Assembly: GCA_002695005.1 (NCBI GenBank)
Contig: NZNT01000021.1
Location: 40,682 to 104,681, forward strand
From: Maritimibacter sp.
GTDB lineage: Bacteria > Pseudomonadota > Alphaproteobacteria > Rhodobacterales > Rhodobacteraceae
DNA: 64,000 nucleotides
Direction: 5' to 3'
The notes under the pieces: generated by a model
What the model was told of the DNA's origin: nothing
Database searches by the model: none
The model's input: the letters and a program-made list of their open reading frames with translations, nothing else
Part shown: piece by piece, positions 28,682 to 40,120 of the stretch
Layout: each line of letters starts with the position of its first letter
Position numbering within the stretch: the stretch's first letter is position 1
Position numbers and translations under genes: made by a program

Positions 28682-28745
28682 GCGCCGTTTTATCCCCGGG
28701 GGTCAGGCTATTGCAACTCCCACCACTTCTGCGCAAGGAAAGCGC

Positions 28746-30284
28746 ATGGATGCGACCTTCGACCAAGGGCCAGCGCTGCCGCCGCCGCCCGACCCCTTCA
28801 ACATGGCCGGATATGTGTTGGCGGCCGGACAGGCCACACCCGACAAGCTGGCGCTTTCGGTGCTGGGTGACCGACGCGATGACTGGACCTTTTCACGGCT
28901 TACCCGAGCGGTGCGGGGCATAGCGGCCGGGCTGCTGAAACAGGGCCTGACACCCGGAGACCATGTGCTCTTGCGGCTCGGCAACACCGTAGAATTTCCA
29001 CTGGCCTTTCTGGGCGCCATCGCTGCCGACCTGATCCCGGTGCCGACCTCCGCAATGCTGACCGAAGCTGAAATCACCAAAATGGCGGCGCAGGTCGAGC
29101 CCGCGCTGATCATCGCGGGGGGCGGCATCGCCCTGCCCCATCCGCTGCAATGCCGGGTTCTGGACGAAGCCGTCTTGCACGATCTGGCCGCGGGTCCGGA
29201 GGCAGACTTCGCTCTCGGTGATCCCGAGCGGCCCGCCTACGCGATTTTCACCTCCGGCACCTCCGGCACGTCGCGGGCTGTCCTGCACGCCCATCGCGCG
29301 ATCTGGGCGCGGCGCATGATGTGGGAAGGGTGGTATGGCCTCACCCCCGAAGATCGCCTCATGCATGCAGGTGCGTTCAATTGGACCTACACGCTCGGCA
29401 CCGGCCTCATGGACCCGTGGGCGCGCGGAGCCACAGCGCTCATCCCGGCGCCGGGAACGCCGCCCACAACTCTGCCGCAGTTGATCGCCGACGAGGCAGT
29501 TACAATCTTCGCCGCCGCGCCTGGCATCTATCGACAGATGTTGCGCGCTGATATGCCGCCGACGCCCGCGCTGCGCCACGGGCTCACGGCGGGCGAGAAG
29601 CTGGCGGCCCCCATCCGTGCAAAGTGGGAGGCGGCGACGGGCACCCGGCTGCATGAGGCGTTCGGCATGTCGGAATGTTCAACCTTCGTGTCCGGAAGCC
29701 CCGCCCACCCGGCACCATCGGGGACACTGGGCTTTCCGCAGTCCGGCCGGCGGATCGCGGTGATAGGCGAAAACGGTCCCGTTGGGCGAGAAGAACCGGG
29801 CGTTCTCACCATCCACGCGACTGACCCCGGCCTGATGCTGGGCTACATGGGTGCCGGGGATGAGACCCGTGCTCGGTTCAGGGGCGAATGGTTCCTGACC
29901 GGCGACACCGTGTCGATGGGGAAGGACGGAGCGATCACCTACCTTGGCCGCGACGATGACATGATGAACGCAGGGGGCTTCCGCGTCTCACCGGTCGAGG
30001 TCGAAAGCGCCATGATCCGCCACCCGGACGTGCATGAGGCGGCGGCGGTCGAGGTCGCTGTGAAAGAGACCGCGCGCGTCATTGCCTGCGTCTATGTCCC
30101 GGAGCCGGGGCGCTCCCCGAAAAGCGCCGATCTCGCGTCCCACGCGGCGGGCAGCCTCGCGGCCTACAAATGTCCACGCGTCTTCGTGGCGGTCGAGGCC
30201 CTGCCAAAAGGTGCCAACAACAAGTTGTTGCGCCGCGAATTGCGTGATCGCTGGGCTGCAGGCGAACTTGGCCCGCAAGCCTGA
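28746..30284 (+). CDS. AMP-binding acyl-CoA synthetase family enzyme (benzoate-CoA-ligase-like)
   Basis: A 512-residue adenylate-forming enzyme that activates a carboxylic acid to an acyl-CoA. The P-loop AIFTSGTSGTSRAVLHAH is at about residue 165-180, the adenine motif HEAFGMSECS follows, and FLTGDTVSMGKDG, LGRDDDMMNAGGFRVSP and a C-terminal Lys in GANNKLLRREL complete the fold. AAGGAAA precedes the ATG at 28746; the open frame upstream is antisense to the regulator. Similarity is closest to the benzoate/aryl-CoA ligase layout, but the substrate cannot be read from sequence. It is followed 60 bases later by a DsbA-family gene. Confidence 0.85.
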   Translation: MDATFDQGPALPPPPDPFNMAGYVLAAGQATPDKLALSVLGDRRDDWTFSRLTRAVRGIAAGLLKQGLTPGDHVLLRLGNTVEFPLAFLGAIAADLIPVPTSAMLTEAEITKMAAQVEPALIIAGGGIALPHPLQCRVLDEAVLHDLAAGPEADFALGDPERPAYAIFTSGTSGTSRAVLHAHRAIWARRMMWEGWYGLTPEDRLMHAGAFNWTYTLGTGLMDPWARGATALIPAPGTPPTTLPQLIADEAVTIFAAAPGIYRQMLRADMPPTPALRHGLTAGEKLAAPIRAKWEAATGTRLHEAFGMSECSTFVSGSPAHPAPSGTLGFPQSGRRIAVIGENGPVGREEPGVLTIHATDPGLMLGYMGAGDETRARFRGEWFLTGDTVSMGKDGAITYLGRDDDMMNAGGFRVSPVEVESAMIRHPDVHEAAAVEVAVKETARVIACVYVPEPGRSPKSADLASHAAGSLAAYKCPRVFVAVEALPKGANNKLLRRELRDRWAAGELGPQA

Positions 30285-30344
30285 CCTGCTCACACCTGCG
30301 CGATCAGAGTGACTCTCTCGTCCGAGCGGATTAATCAGGGGACC

Positions 30345-30989
30345 ATGATAAAGCTTTACATCTTCTCCGACCCGATCTGCCCCTGGTGCTACATTGGCAA
30401 GGCCCGGCTTGACGCCGCGCTCGAGCAACGGCCGAACCATCCGTTCGAAATCGAATGGCATCCGTTCATGCTGAACCCGACGATGCCCGCCGAGGGCATG
30501 GACCGGCGCGCTTACCTCGAAGGGAAGTTCGGCGGCAAAGAGGGCGCGGTGCAAGCGTATCTCCCTGTGGTTCAGGAAGCCGAGGCAAGCGGCCTCCAGA
30601 TCAACTTCGACGCCATCGGGCGCACGCCGTCCACACTGGACGCGCACCGGCTGATCCACTGGGCGCATCTTGAAGGCCGGCAGACCGCGGTCGTTTCTCG
30701 TCTCTTCAAGTCCTATTTCATCGACGGTCAGGACATCGGGGACCGGACGGTTCTCGCCGACATCGCCGAGAGCACCGGCATGGACCGGGCCGTGACCGAG
30801 CGGCTGTTCGAGAGCGGTGCGGATGCGGATAACATCAAGGCGCGGGACATGGACGCCCGTGAGAAGGGCGTAAGCGCTGTCCCGACCTTTGTCATCGCCA
30901 ACCAGCACGTTGTACCCGGTGCGCAGCCTACGGACCTCTGGCTCAAGGTGATCGACGAGCTCGTGACACAGGTCGAAGGCGAAGCCTGA
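30345..30989 (+). CDS. DsbA family oxidoreductase (FrnE-like)
   Basis: A 214-residue thioredoxin-fold protein with a helical insertion, lacking a signal peptide, so cytosolic. The redox motif is CPWC in FSDPICPWCYIGKARL (about residues 6-21), and the cis-Pro loop is SAVPTFVIAN. This is the FrnE/2-hydroxychromene-2-carboxylate isomerase-like branch. AGGGGACC precedes the ATG at 30345. Its position behind the acyl-CoA ligase suggests a shared pathway, either aromatic breakdown or thiol stress; neither is proven. Confidence 0.85.
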   Translation: MIKLYIFSDPICPWCYIGKARLDAALEQRPNHPFEIEWHPFMLNPTMPAEGMDRRAYLEGKFGGKEGAVQAYLPVVQEAEASGLQINFDAIGRTPSTLDAHRLIHWAHLEGRQTAVVSRLFKSYFIDGQDIGDRTVLADIAESTGMDRAVTERLFESGADADNIKARDMDAREKGVSAVPTFVIANQHVVPGAQPTDLWLKVIDELVTQVEGEA

Positions 30990-31071
30990 ACGCACACTGC
31001 TCGTGCGCCATTGGGACTGGCCAAGCCCCGAGCGCCGATGTATGCCATCAGCACACAATTTCTAAAGGCAC

Positions 31072-32313
31072 ATGTCCGTCACAACCGCCCCCACCAACCG
31101 CCTCGGCACGTTTGAGCTTGTCGCGCTATTGGCCGCGCTCATGTCGCTCATGGCGTTCTCGACGGATTCGCTCCTGCCCGCGATGACAGACATCGCAGCC
31201 GAAATGGCGCCGGACGACAAATCGCGCACCCAGTTTCTCATCAGTTTCTTCCTGCTCGGTGGTGGCCTCGGCATGCTGATCTTCGGGCCGCTGGCCGACA
31301 GCTTCGGCCGGCGCGGCGCGCTTCTGGCCGGTGTCGGAACCTACATGCTGGCCGCCGTCGCTGCGGCCTTCGCCCCCAACCTCGAACTGCTGATCCTGTC
31401 GCGATTCCTGATGGGGTTCGGTGCCTCTGCCGCCCGGATCGTGTCGCAGACGGTCACACGCGACCTTTATTCGGGTGCGGATCAGGCGCGGGTCGCGTCA
31501 CTCATCTTCATGTTCTTTGTCGTCGTGCCAGCCGCCGCCCCTTTGATCGGCCAGCAGATCATCGTTTTCGTTGGCTGGCGCGGGCTCTTGGGCGCCTATG
31601 TCGTCTTCGGCACGGTGATCCTGACCTGGTACCTTCTGCGCCAACCCGAGACACTCGACCCCGCGCACCGGCGCGCTTTTCGTCTCAAGCCAGTCATTGC
31701 GGCGGCACGCGAGGTGCTGACCACACCGGTTTCGGCCCGCTACCTTGCCGTGCAGGTGATGATGTACGGCCAGTTCATCGCTTACCTCAGTGCCGCCGAG
31801 CAGCTTTGGGTCGATGCCCTCGGCGTTGGTGAGGCCTTTCCGATCTATTTCGCAATCATCGCGCTGCTGTCCGCCGGGGCGGGCTTCGTGAATTCGCGGC
31901 TCGTCATGCGGGTCGGGATGCGGCGGATGCTGATCGCGGCTTTCGGCTCGCAAACCGCCTTCGCGGGACTCGCATTCGTGCTCTGGACCTTCGGCGGGAT
32001 GGAGACGGCAAGCGACCCGGTGCGCATCGGCGTCTTCATGGCCTGGTCGTTTTCGCTCTTTTTCATCAATGGGCTGACACTGGGCAACGTCACGGCCCTG
32101 GCGATGGAACCTTTGCCACACGTCGCGGGCACGGCAGCGGCGGTGATCGGCGCCTTCGGCATGGGGCTGGGTATGCCCATTGCGGCGGGCATTGGACAGG
32201 CCTTCGACGGCACGCCGCGTCCGATCATGCTGGGCGCCTTCGCCTGCTCGATGGTCGCCCTGGCCCTCGTAGCATCGGACATGACCCGCGAACGCCGTCA
32301 GCGCGAGAGATAG
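31072..32313 (+). CDS. Bcr/CflA family multidrug efflux MFS transporter
   Basis: A 413-residue 12-span drug:proton antiporter. SFFLLGGGLGMLIFGPLADSFGRR (read in two parts: the sixth-helix glycine run and the loop 2-3 signature GPLADSFGRR) and the opening LMAFSTDSLLPAMTDIA match the Bcr/CflA group. RFLMGFGASAARIVSQTVTRD is the antiporter-like motif C region. Substrates are not predictable. It ends 16 bases inside the convergent secreted-protein gene. A weak ribosome site (AAAGGC) precedes the ATG. Confidence 0.87.
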   Translation: MSVTTAPTNRLGTFELVALLAALMSLMAFSTDSLLPAMTDIAAEMAPDDKSRTQFLISFFLLGGGLGMLIFGPLADSFGRRGALLAGVGTYMLAAVAAAFAPNLELLILSRFLMGFGASAARIVSQTVTRDLYSGADQARVASLIFMFFVVVPAAAPLIGQQIIVFVGWRGLLGAYVVFGTVILTWYLLRQPETLDPAHRRAFRLKPVIAAAREVLTTPVSARYLAVQVMMYGQFIAYLSAAEQLWVDALGVGEAFPIYFAIIALLSAGAGFVNSRLVMRVGMRRMLIAAFGSQTAFAGLAFVLWTFGGMETASDPVRIGVFMAWSFSLFFINGLTLGNVTALAMEPLPHVAGTAAAVIGAFGMGLGMPIAAGIGQAFDGTPRPIMLGAFACSMVALALVASDMTRERRQRER

Positions 32314-32849
32314 ACCTCGCGCGCGCCACGGGCCGAATTCCACATCGTGCCGAGGGCGTGGTCGGGCGAAGCAAAGCTGTAGATACCTTGCGAGCGCCGG
32401 TTGCCCGACCCGAAGGTCCATGTGAACTGCGGCGCCACGTTCATGTCACAGCCCAGCACAAGGCCGAAATCCTCCACGTTGACCGCGACCGCGTGCGCCT
32501 CTTCCGGAATCGCCTTCTGCTTGACGAAGTCATAGCGCAAGGCCTTGCGCGGTCCCCGAACGGGCTCCAGCCGGGCCTTCTGGCCCCCGCTGGAGATGTA
32601 GAGACGACCGTACTCAAGCGTGATGGTCAGGGGGAACGTCTGTACACCCGTGGTCACGCCCAGCCCTGGCGCGGTGCCTGTCCACTGTCCTTCGATCATT
32701 GGCCCCAGCTCGGCCGGCGACAGGCGAGAACCATCAGAGCCGTAGCTGCAAACCTTGTTCTCATCATCCTGCGAGATGGCGGGAACGGCCATGAGGAAAA
32801 GCGCGAGCGCTGTGGCGAAGGAGCGATGTATCGTGGCACGGACAGTCAT
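32298..32849 (-). CDS. Secreted hypothetical protein
   Basis: A 183-residue protein with an N-terminal signal peptide (about residues 1-26, FATALALFLMAVPAISQ). The mature part starts DDENKVCSYGSDGSR and appears beta-rich, with two cysteines (one near the N terminus, one in LGCDMN). I recognise no domain. GGGAGA precedes the ATG at 32849. It overlaps the convergent efflux gene by 16 bases at the 3' ends. A periplasmic location is likely; the function is unknown. Confidence 0.65.
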   Translation of the reverse strand: MTVRATIHRSFATALALFLMAVPAISQDDENKVCSYGSDGSRLSPAELGPMIEGQWTGTAPGLGVTTGVQTFPLTITLEYGRLYISSGGQKARLEPVRGPRKALRYDFVKQKAIPEEAHAVAVNVEDFGLVLGCDMNVAPQFTWTFGSGNRRSQGIYSFASPDHALGTMWNSARGAREVYLSR

Positions 32850-33002
32850 GTGGTGTCGGTCTCCCAAAGGCCCGGACGGATCATCGGCGCCGAATACGCC
32901 CCGTCCGGAGGTCATGAAAATGCATGGGAAGCGAACCACGGCAACGCGATCGGGTCAACGGCGCGACACGCCTTGTGGTCCTTGCGTTGCCGGTGCCTGA
33001 GG

Positions 33003-36000
33003 TCAGGCGTTCTTTCGGGCCTTCGCCTTTTTCTTCTCCGCCACGACCTTTTCGGCAAGGTCACGGGCGATGGCGAAGGCCCCTTTGATCTTGTCGCTGT
33101 CGCGTTTCCAGTCACGGCGCACGATGATCTTGTTGTCCTTGACCTTGGCAAGCCCGTTCTGTGCTTGCATGAACTCCACCAGCCCTGTTGGCGAGGCGAA
33201 CTTGTCGTTGTGAAACTGGATCGTCGCGCCCTTTGGTCCACCGTCCAGCCGGGCGATGCCCGCCCGCTTGCACATGCCCTTGATGCGCACGATCAACAGA
33301 AGCGTGTTGACCTCCTTCGGCAGCTTGCCGAAACGGTCGATCAGTTCGGCTGCGAAACCCTCGAGCTCTACCTTGGTTGTCAGGTCTGACAGCCGCCGAT
33401 AAAGGCCGAGACGCACGTCGAGATCCGGCACATAGCTTTCCGGTATCATGACGGGCACGCCGAGGTTGATCTGCGGTGCCCAGGTCTCGTTGGCTTCCGT
33501 CAGCCCTTCCAGCTCGCCGGAACGGATCTTGGAAATCGCCTCTTCGAGCATGTTCTGATAGAGTTCATAGCCGACCTCGTTCATGTTGCCGGACTGTTCT
33601 TCGCCGAGCAGGTTCCCGGCGCCCCGGATGTCGAGGTCCTGGCTCGCGAGCGCAAAACCCGCGCCAAGCGAGTCGAGCGATCCCAGCACCTTGAGTCGCT
33701 TTTCCGCCCCCGGCGTCAGCGGCACGCGCGGCTTGGTCGTCAGGTAGCAATAGGCGCGGGTCTTGGCACGGCCCACCCGACCGCGGATCTGGTATAGCTG
33801 CGCGAGACCGAACATGTCGGCGCGCCAGATCACCATCGTGTTCGCCGTCGGGATATCGAGTCCGGATTCCACGATGGTCGTAGCCACCAACACGTCGAAC
33901 TTGCCATCGTAAAAGGCATTCATCCGGTCGTCGAGCTCGCCCGCGGCCATCTGCCCCGTCGCGACCACATAGGTCACCTCCGGCACCTGGGTCTTCAGGA
34001 AATCCTCGATCTCCGGGAGATCCTTGACCCGCGGCACCACGAAGAAACTCTGTCCGCCCCGGTAGTGCTCACGCAACAGGGCCTCGCGGATCGTAACCGT
34101 GTCGAAGGGCGACACATAGGTCCGGATCGAAAGCCGGTCGACCGGCGGGGTGCCGATGATCGACAGGTCGCGCACGCCGGTCAGGCTCATCTGAAGGGTG
34201 CGCGGGATCGGCGTCGCGCTCAGGGTCAGGACATGCACGTCAGAGCGCAGTTCCTTCAGCCGTTCCTTGTGCGTCACGCCAAAACGCTGTTCCTCGTCGA
34301 TCACCAGAAGCCCGAGGTTCTTGAACCGGGTCCCCTTGGACAAGAGTGCATGGGTGCCCACGACGATGTCGACGCTGCCGTCCTTCATGCCCTCGCGGGT
34401 ACGCGTCGATTCCGCTTGGCCCACAAACCGACTGAGTTGCCCCACCTGGATGGGGAAGCCTCTGAAACGCTCGGCGAAACTCTTGTAATGCTGCCGGGCC
34501 AGTAGCGTTGTGGGCGCAATCACCGCCACCTGCATGCCGGTCATCGCTGCAACGAAGGCCGCCCGCATCGCCACCTCGGTCTTGCCGAAGCCCACGTCGC
34601 CGCAGATCAGCCTGTCCATCGGAGACCCCGCCGACAGATCCTCGATCACGTCCGCAATGGCAGAAAGTTGGTCGTCTGTTTCGGTGTAGGGAAAGCGGGC
34701 CGCGAACTCTTCCCACGCGTGGTGGGGGGCCTCCAGCACCGGAGCCTTGCGCAGCGCCCGCTCGGCCGCGAGGCGAATGAGCTTGTCGGCGATCTCCCGG
34801 ATGCGCTCCTTTAGCCGGGCCTTCTTGGCCTGCCAGGCGCCCCCGCCCAACTTGTCTAGAAGGCCCTGCTCATGGCCGTACTTTGACAGAAGCTCGATGT
34901 TCTCGACCGGGAGGTAGAGCCGATCGCCACCCGCATATTCCAGCAACACACAGTCATGCGGCGCGCCAAGCGCCTCGACCGTCTCCAGCCCCCGGTAAAT
35001 ACCAACGCCATGATCGACATGAACGATCAACTCGCCGGGGCTCAGGCTTTGATGTTCGGTTAGGAAATTTTCCGCCCGACGCTTGCGTTTGGGCGCGCGG
35101 ATGAGCCGGTCTCCCAGAACGTCCTGTTCCGAGATGACGGTAAGCCCCGGCGCCTCGAACCCGTGTTCAAGCGGCCAGACAGCGAGGTAAAGCCCGCCCT
35201 TGTCCAGGGGCACATCGCGAAAGTCGGCAATCTCGGTCTGTGCGGTAAGGCCCTCGTCGGCCAGAAGCCCGCCGACCCGCTCGCGCGCGCCTTCAGAATA
35301 GGACGCGACGACCACCGGCCCCACGTCGCGCCGCACACGAATATGCTCCGCCAAGACCTCGAAAAGATTGATTTTTTCCTGCTGGCGCTCTGGGGCGAAG
35401 TTGCGCCCGATCCGCCCGCCACCATCCAGCACTCCAGCGCCTGTCGGTTGCGGCAACTCGGTCAATTGAAGGACGCGCAGATCCGCGAGCGCGCCAGTCC
35501 ATGCCTCTTCGTCGAGATAGAGCTGCTCCGGCGGACAGGGCTTGTAAACCGTGTCGAGCCGGTTGCGATCCTTCATCGCAGCGGCCCGCGTGTCGTACTG
35601 ATCCGCAATGCCCTCCCACCGGGCAATGCGCGCAGGGCCGGTCTGGTCGTCCAGCATGACGCTGGCACCGGGCACATAGTCGAACAGTGTCTCGAGGCGC
35701 TCGTGAAAGAACGGTAGCCAGTGTTCCATGCCCGCGTGCTTGCGCCCGGCGCTCACAGCCTCGTAAAGCGGATCGTCTGCGCCACCCGCGCCGAACTCCA
35801 CCCGGTAATTCCGCCGGAAACGCGCAATTGCGGTCTCGTCCAGAATGATCTCGGACACGGGAGCCAACTCGACGGCGGACAGCGTCTCGGTGGTCAGCTG
35901 CGTGACCGGGTCGAACCGGCGCGCGCCGTCCAGCACGTCACCGAAGAGGTCGAGCCGCACCGGCCCCGCCTCTCCCGGCGGAAAGATGTCTATGATGCCG

Positions 36001-36476
36001 CCGCGTACGGCGAAATCGCCCGGTTCGGTCACGGTCGGCGCCTGACTGAACCCCATGCGCACAAGGAAGGACCGAAGCCCGTCCACGTCGATCCGGTTGT
36101 CCACGCTCGCCGACCAACTCGCCTCCGCCAGGACTTCACGGGCAGGCAGGCGCTGGGTGGCGGCATTGAGCGTCGTAAGCAGGACGAAAGGTCCGGGCAC
36201 CCCATGTGCCAGCGCTGCCAGCGTTGCCATGCGCGCGGCGGAGACATCGGGGTTGGGCGACACGCGGTCATAGGGCAGGCAATCCCAGCCCGGAAAGGTC
36301 AGCACCGTCACCCGCGGGGCGAGAAAGGCCAACGCGGCCTGCATCGCCGCCAGCCGCTTGTCATCGCGCGCGACATGGACCACCGGCCCGCCGCTCTTTT
36401 CCAGTTCACGGGATACAAGGAGGGCGTCGAACCCTTCGGGCGCGCCCGACAGTGTTATGTGGTCTCGGCTGGCCAT
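33003..36476 (-). CDS. mfd: Transcription-repair coupling factor
   Basis: DNA translocase that removes stalled RNA polymerase and recruits UvrA, 1157 residues. The N-terminal UvrB-like module lies at about 1-340. The RNA-polymerase-interaction domain lies at about 475-545 (LSPGELIVHVDHGVGIYRG, LPVENIELLSKYG). The RecG-like helicase core has Walker A GDVGFGKTEVAM near residue 629 and the DEEQ box near 725. The TRG motif and the C-terminal autoinhibitory D7 domain follow. The tail ends in a Lys/Ala-rich stretch (EKKKAKARKNA). It is a single gene, complementing uvrA in the same window. Confidence 0.96.
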   Translation of the reverse strand: MASRDHITLSGAPEGFDALLVSRELEKSGGPVVHVARDDKRLAAMQAALAFLAPRVTVLTFPGWDCLPYDRVSPNPDVSAARMATLAALAHGVPGPFVLLTTLNAATQRLPAREVLAEASWSASVDNRIDVDGLRSFLVRMGFSQAPTVTEPGDFAVRGGIIDIFPPGEAGPVRLDLFGDVLDGARRFDPVTQLTTETLSAVELAPVSEIILDETAIARFRRNYRVEFGAGGADDPLYEAVSAGRKHAGMEHWLPFFHERLETLFDYVPGASVMLDDQTGPARIARWEGIADQYDTRAAAMKDRNRLDTVYKPCPPEQLYLDEEAWTGALADLRVLQLTELPQPTGAGVLDGGGRIGRNFAPERQQEKINLFEVLAEHIRVRRDVGPVVVASYSEGARERVGGLLADEGLTAQTEIADFRDVPLDKGGLYLAVWPLEHGFEAPGLTVISEQDVLGDRLIRAPKRKRRAENFLTEHQSLSPGELIVHVDHGVGIYRGLETVEALGAPHDCVLLEYAGGDRLYLPVENIELLSKYGHEQGLLDKLGGGAWQAKKARLKERIREIADKLIRLAAERALRKAPVLEAPHHAWEEFAARFPYTETDDQLSAIADVIEDLSAGSPMDRLICGDVGFGKTEVAMRAAFVAAMTGMQVAVIAPTTLLARQHYKSFAERFRGFPIQVGQLSRFVGQAESTRTREGMKDGSVDIVVGTHALLSKGTRFKNLGLLVIDEEQRFGVTHKERLKELRSDVHVLTLSATPIPRTLQMSLTGVRDLSIIGTPPVDRLSIRTYVSPFDTVTIREALLREHYRGGQSFFVVPRVKDLPEIEDFLKTQVPEVTYVVATGQMAAGELDDRMNAFYDGKFDVLVATTIVESGLDIPTANTMVIWRADMFGLAQLYQIRGRVGRAKTRAYCYLTTKPRVPLTPGAEKRLKVLGSLDSLGAGFALASQDLDIRGAGNLLGEEQSGNMNEVGYELYQNMLEEAISKIRSGELEGLTEANETWAPQINLGVPVMIPESYVPDLDVRLGLYRRLSDLTTKVELEGFAAELIDRFGKLPKEVNTLLLIVRIKGMCKRAGIARLDGGPKGATIQFHNDKFASPTGLVEFMQAQNGLAKVKDNKIIVRRDWKRDSDKIKGAFAIARDLAEKVVAEKKKAKARKNA

Positions 36477-36515
36477 GAGGGGGGACCTAACCTGCGCGGC
36501 GCGGCTGTCAATGGC

Positions 36516-37085
36516 TCATTGGCCAAGCGCACCGTAGGTCATGTTCTGATACATGCCCCAGAGCGCTGTGATGAAGATGGCGATCATACCTATGAACTGC
36601 GTCGCGATCCGGTGGCGGTGCATGTATTTCCTGAGTGCCTGGCCCGAAAGCACGTTGTCCCGGATGACGCGCGCGGAGTTCACCGACAGCGCCCCCACGA
36701 AAATCATCGGCGCACCAAGCAGGAACACAGCCTGCGCGAACTCGACGTCATAGTAAAAGCCCAGCATCGCCAGCGTCGTCATCAGCATCGCCCCGATCCC
36801 GATGATCCAGAGGCCCGAAACGCCCGCGACGTACAGCAGCCGGTTGCAATTGATCCGCACCATGTCCTCGAGATCGACCTCGGCATCGCCGCCGTTCCGG
36901 CTAGCGCGCTGGATCATGTCGTATGGTACGCCCAGAACGTAACGGCTCGTCTGCGACCAGACGGCGGCCAGCGCGATCCAGTACCACAGGTTCGAAAAGC
37001 TCCGCATGTCGATGAGTTCGAATACGGCTGAATACCAGTCCACCGTGCTGCCCTGCCCGTTCTGGGGATCGTTTTGCGGGACCAT
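36516..37085 (-). CDS. Conserved inner-membrane protein
   Basis: A 189-residue protein with about four membrane spans (near residues 32-50, 85-108, 112-132 and 155-178) and the conserved opening DWYSAVFELIDMRSFSNLWY. Homologues in Rhodobacteraceae are, to my memory, given the automatic name component of SufBCD complex, but nothing in this sequence supports an iron-sulfur role and no suf genes are nearby. It is divergent from hemB and 39 bases upstream of the mfd start on the same strand. Confidence 0.6.
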   Translation of the reverse strand: MVPQNDPQNGQGSTVDWYSAVFELIDMRSFSNLWYWIALAAVWSQTSRYVLGVPYDMIQRASRNGGDAEVDLEDMVRINCNRLLYVAGVSGLWIIGIGAMLMTTLAMLGFYYDVEFAQAVFLLGAPMIFVGALSVNSARVIRDNVLSGQALRKYMHRHRIATQFIGMIAIFITALWGMYQNMTYGALGQ

Positions 37086-37167
37086 ACGCGCCTCGTTCGC
37101 GGGGCGCTACCCCTTGAGGGGGCGGTTTTGGCGTGGCACAGAAGGCCAGACGCCAAAGGATGCAATC

Positions 37168-38166
37168 ATGACACGCACCACCGCCCCGTTTCCCGCGACG
37201 CGCCTGCGGCGCAACCGCCGCTCACCTGCGCTGCGCGCACTCGTGCGTGAGACGACGCTGACGACCGACGATCTGATCTGGCCGGTCTTTCTGATGGAGG
37301 GCGAGAACGAAACCTATGACGTGCCATCCATGCCCGGCGTCAAACGGATGACCACGGATCTGGTGGTCAAGGCCGCGCGCGAAGCCCATGACCTCGGCAT
37401 CCCCGCGATCTGCCTGTTCCCGTTCATCGAGCAGGACGTGAAGACCGAGGATTGCGCGGGCGCCTGGGACCCCGACAACCTGTCGAACCGCACGACGAAG
37501 GCGATCAAGGACGCGGTGCCTGACATCGCGATCATGACCGACATCGCGCTCGACCCCTACAACATCAACGGACATGACGGTTTCGTCGTGGACGGCGAGA
37601 TCGTGAACGACCGCACGGTCGAGGCGCTGGTCAGGATGGCGCTGGCGCAGGCCGAAGCCGGCGCCGACATCCTCGGACCCTCCGACATGATGGACGGCCG
37701 GATCGGTGCGATGCGCTCGGCACTTGAATCCGACGGCCAACACAACGTGTCGATCATGTCCTATTCGGCTAAATATGCCTCGGCCTTCTACGGACCCTTC
37801 CGCGACGCGGTCGGGGCGTCAGGGGCGCTCAAGGGCGACAAGAAGACATACCAGATGGACCCGGGCAATTCCGACGAAGCGCTGCGTCTCGTCGAACGCG
37901 ACCTCATGGAAGGCGCGGACATGGTGATGGTGAAGCCAGGCATGCCCTATCTCGACATCTGCCGCCGGGTGAAGGATCGGTTCGGTGTGCCCACCTACGC
38001 CTACCAGGTCTCCGGTGAGTACGCGATGCTGCAAGCGGCGGTCGCGAACGGCTGGCTCGACGGTGACAAGGTGATGGTGGAAAGCCTCGCGAGCTTCAAA
38101 CGCGCAGGCTGCGACGGGATTCTCACCTATTTCGCGCCGGACGCCGCAAAACTCCTGAACGCCTGA
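37168..38166 (+). CDS. hemB: Delta-aminolevulinic acid dehydratase (porphobilinogen synthase)
   Basis: Condenses two ALA molecules to porphobilinogen in haem and bacteriochlorophyll synthesis, 332 residues. The two active-site lysines are in SYSAKYASAFYGPF (Lys202) and MVMVKPGMPYLD (Lys256). Where zinc-dependent HemB has three cysteines (DxCxCxYTxHGHCG), this protein has DIALDPYNINGHDG (125-138), the magnesium-type form found in alphaproteobacteria. AAAGGA precedes the ATG at 37168; the longer upstream frame overlaps the divergent gene. Confidence 0.95.
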   Translation: MTRTTAPFPATRLRRNRRSPALRALVRETTLTTDDLIWPVFLMEGENETYDVPSMPGVKRMTTDLVVKAAREAHDLGIPAICLFPFIEQDVKTEDCAGAWDPDNLSNRTTKAIKDAVPDIAIMTDIALDPYNINGHDGFVVDGEIVNDRTVEALVRMALAQAEAGADILGPSDMMDGRIGAMRSALESDGQHNVSIMSYSAKYASAFYGPFRDAVGASGALKGDKKTYQMDPGNSDEALRLVERDLMEGADMVMVKPGMPYLDICRRVKDRFGVPTYAYQVSGEYAMLQAAVANGWLDGDKVMVESLASFKRAGCDGILTYFAPDAAKLLNA

Positions 38167-38271
38167 CGCATCTTCGGTTTCAAAGTACCGCGGGAGAGCG
38201 CGAGAGGACTGGCCCTCTCGCATCGCGGCGTGCCGCCAAAGGTGGGACGCCGCAAGTCCTGCTCAGCACCT

Positions 38272-40089
<1,818 letters not shown>

Positions 40090-40120
40090 GACGCTCACCT
40101 AGTCCCGGCCCGTGTCGCCG

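Noticed and set aside
32872..32908. CCGGACGG/CCGTCCGG inverted repeat upstream of the secreted hypothetical gene
   Set aside because: Long loop, no terminator features and not in a clear promoter position.
35721..37031. 436-codon plus-strand open frame
   Set aside because: Antisense to the mfd start and the adjacent membrane-protein gene; no motif.
38200..38221. Hairpin GCGAGAGG/CCTCTCGC after hemB as a terminator
   Set aside because: Good stem but no U-run on either strand. It may be a weak bidirectional stop between convergent genes, but I could not support a call.
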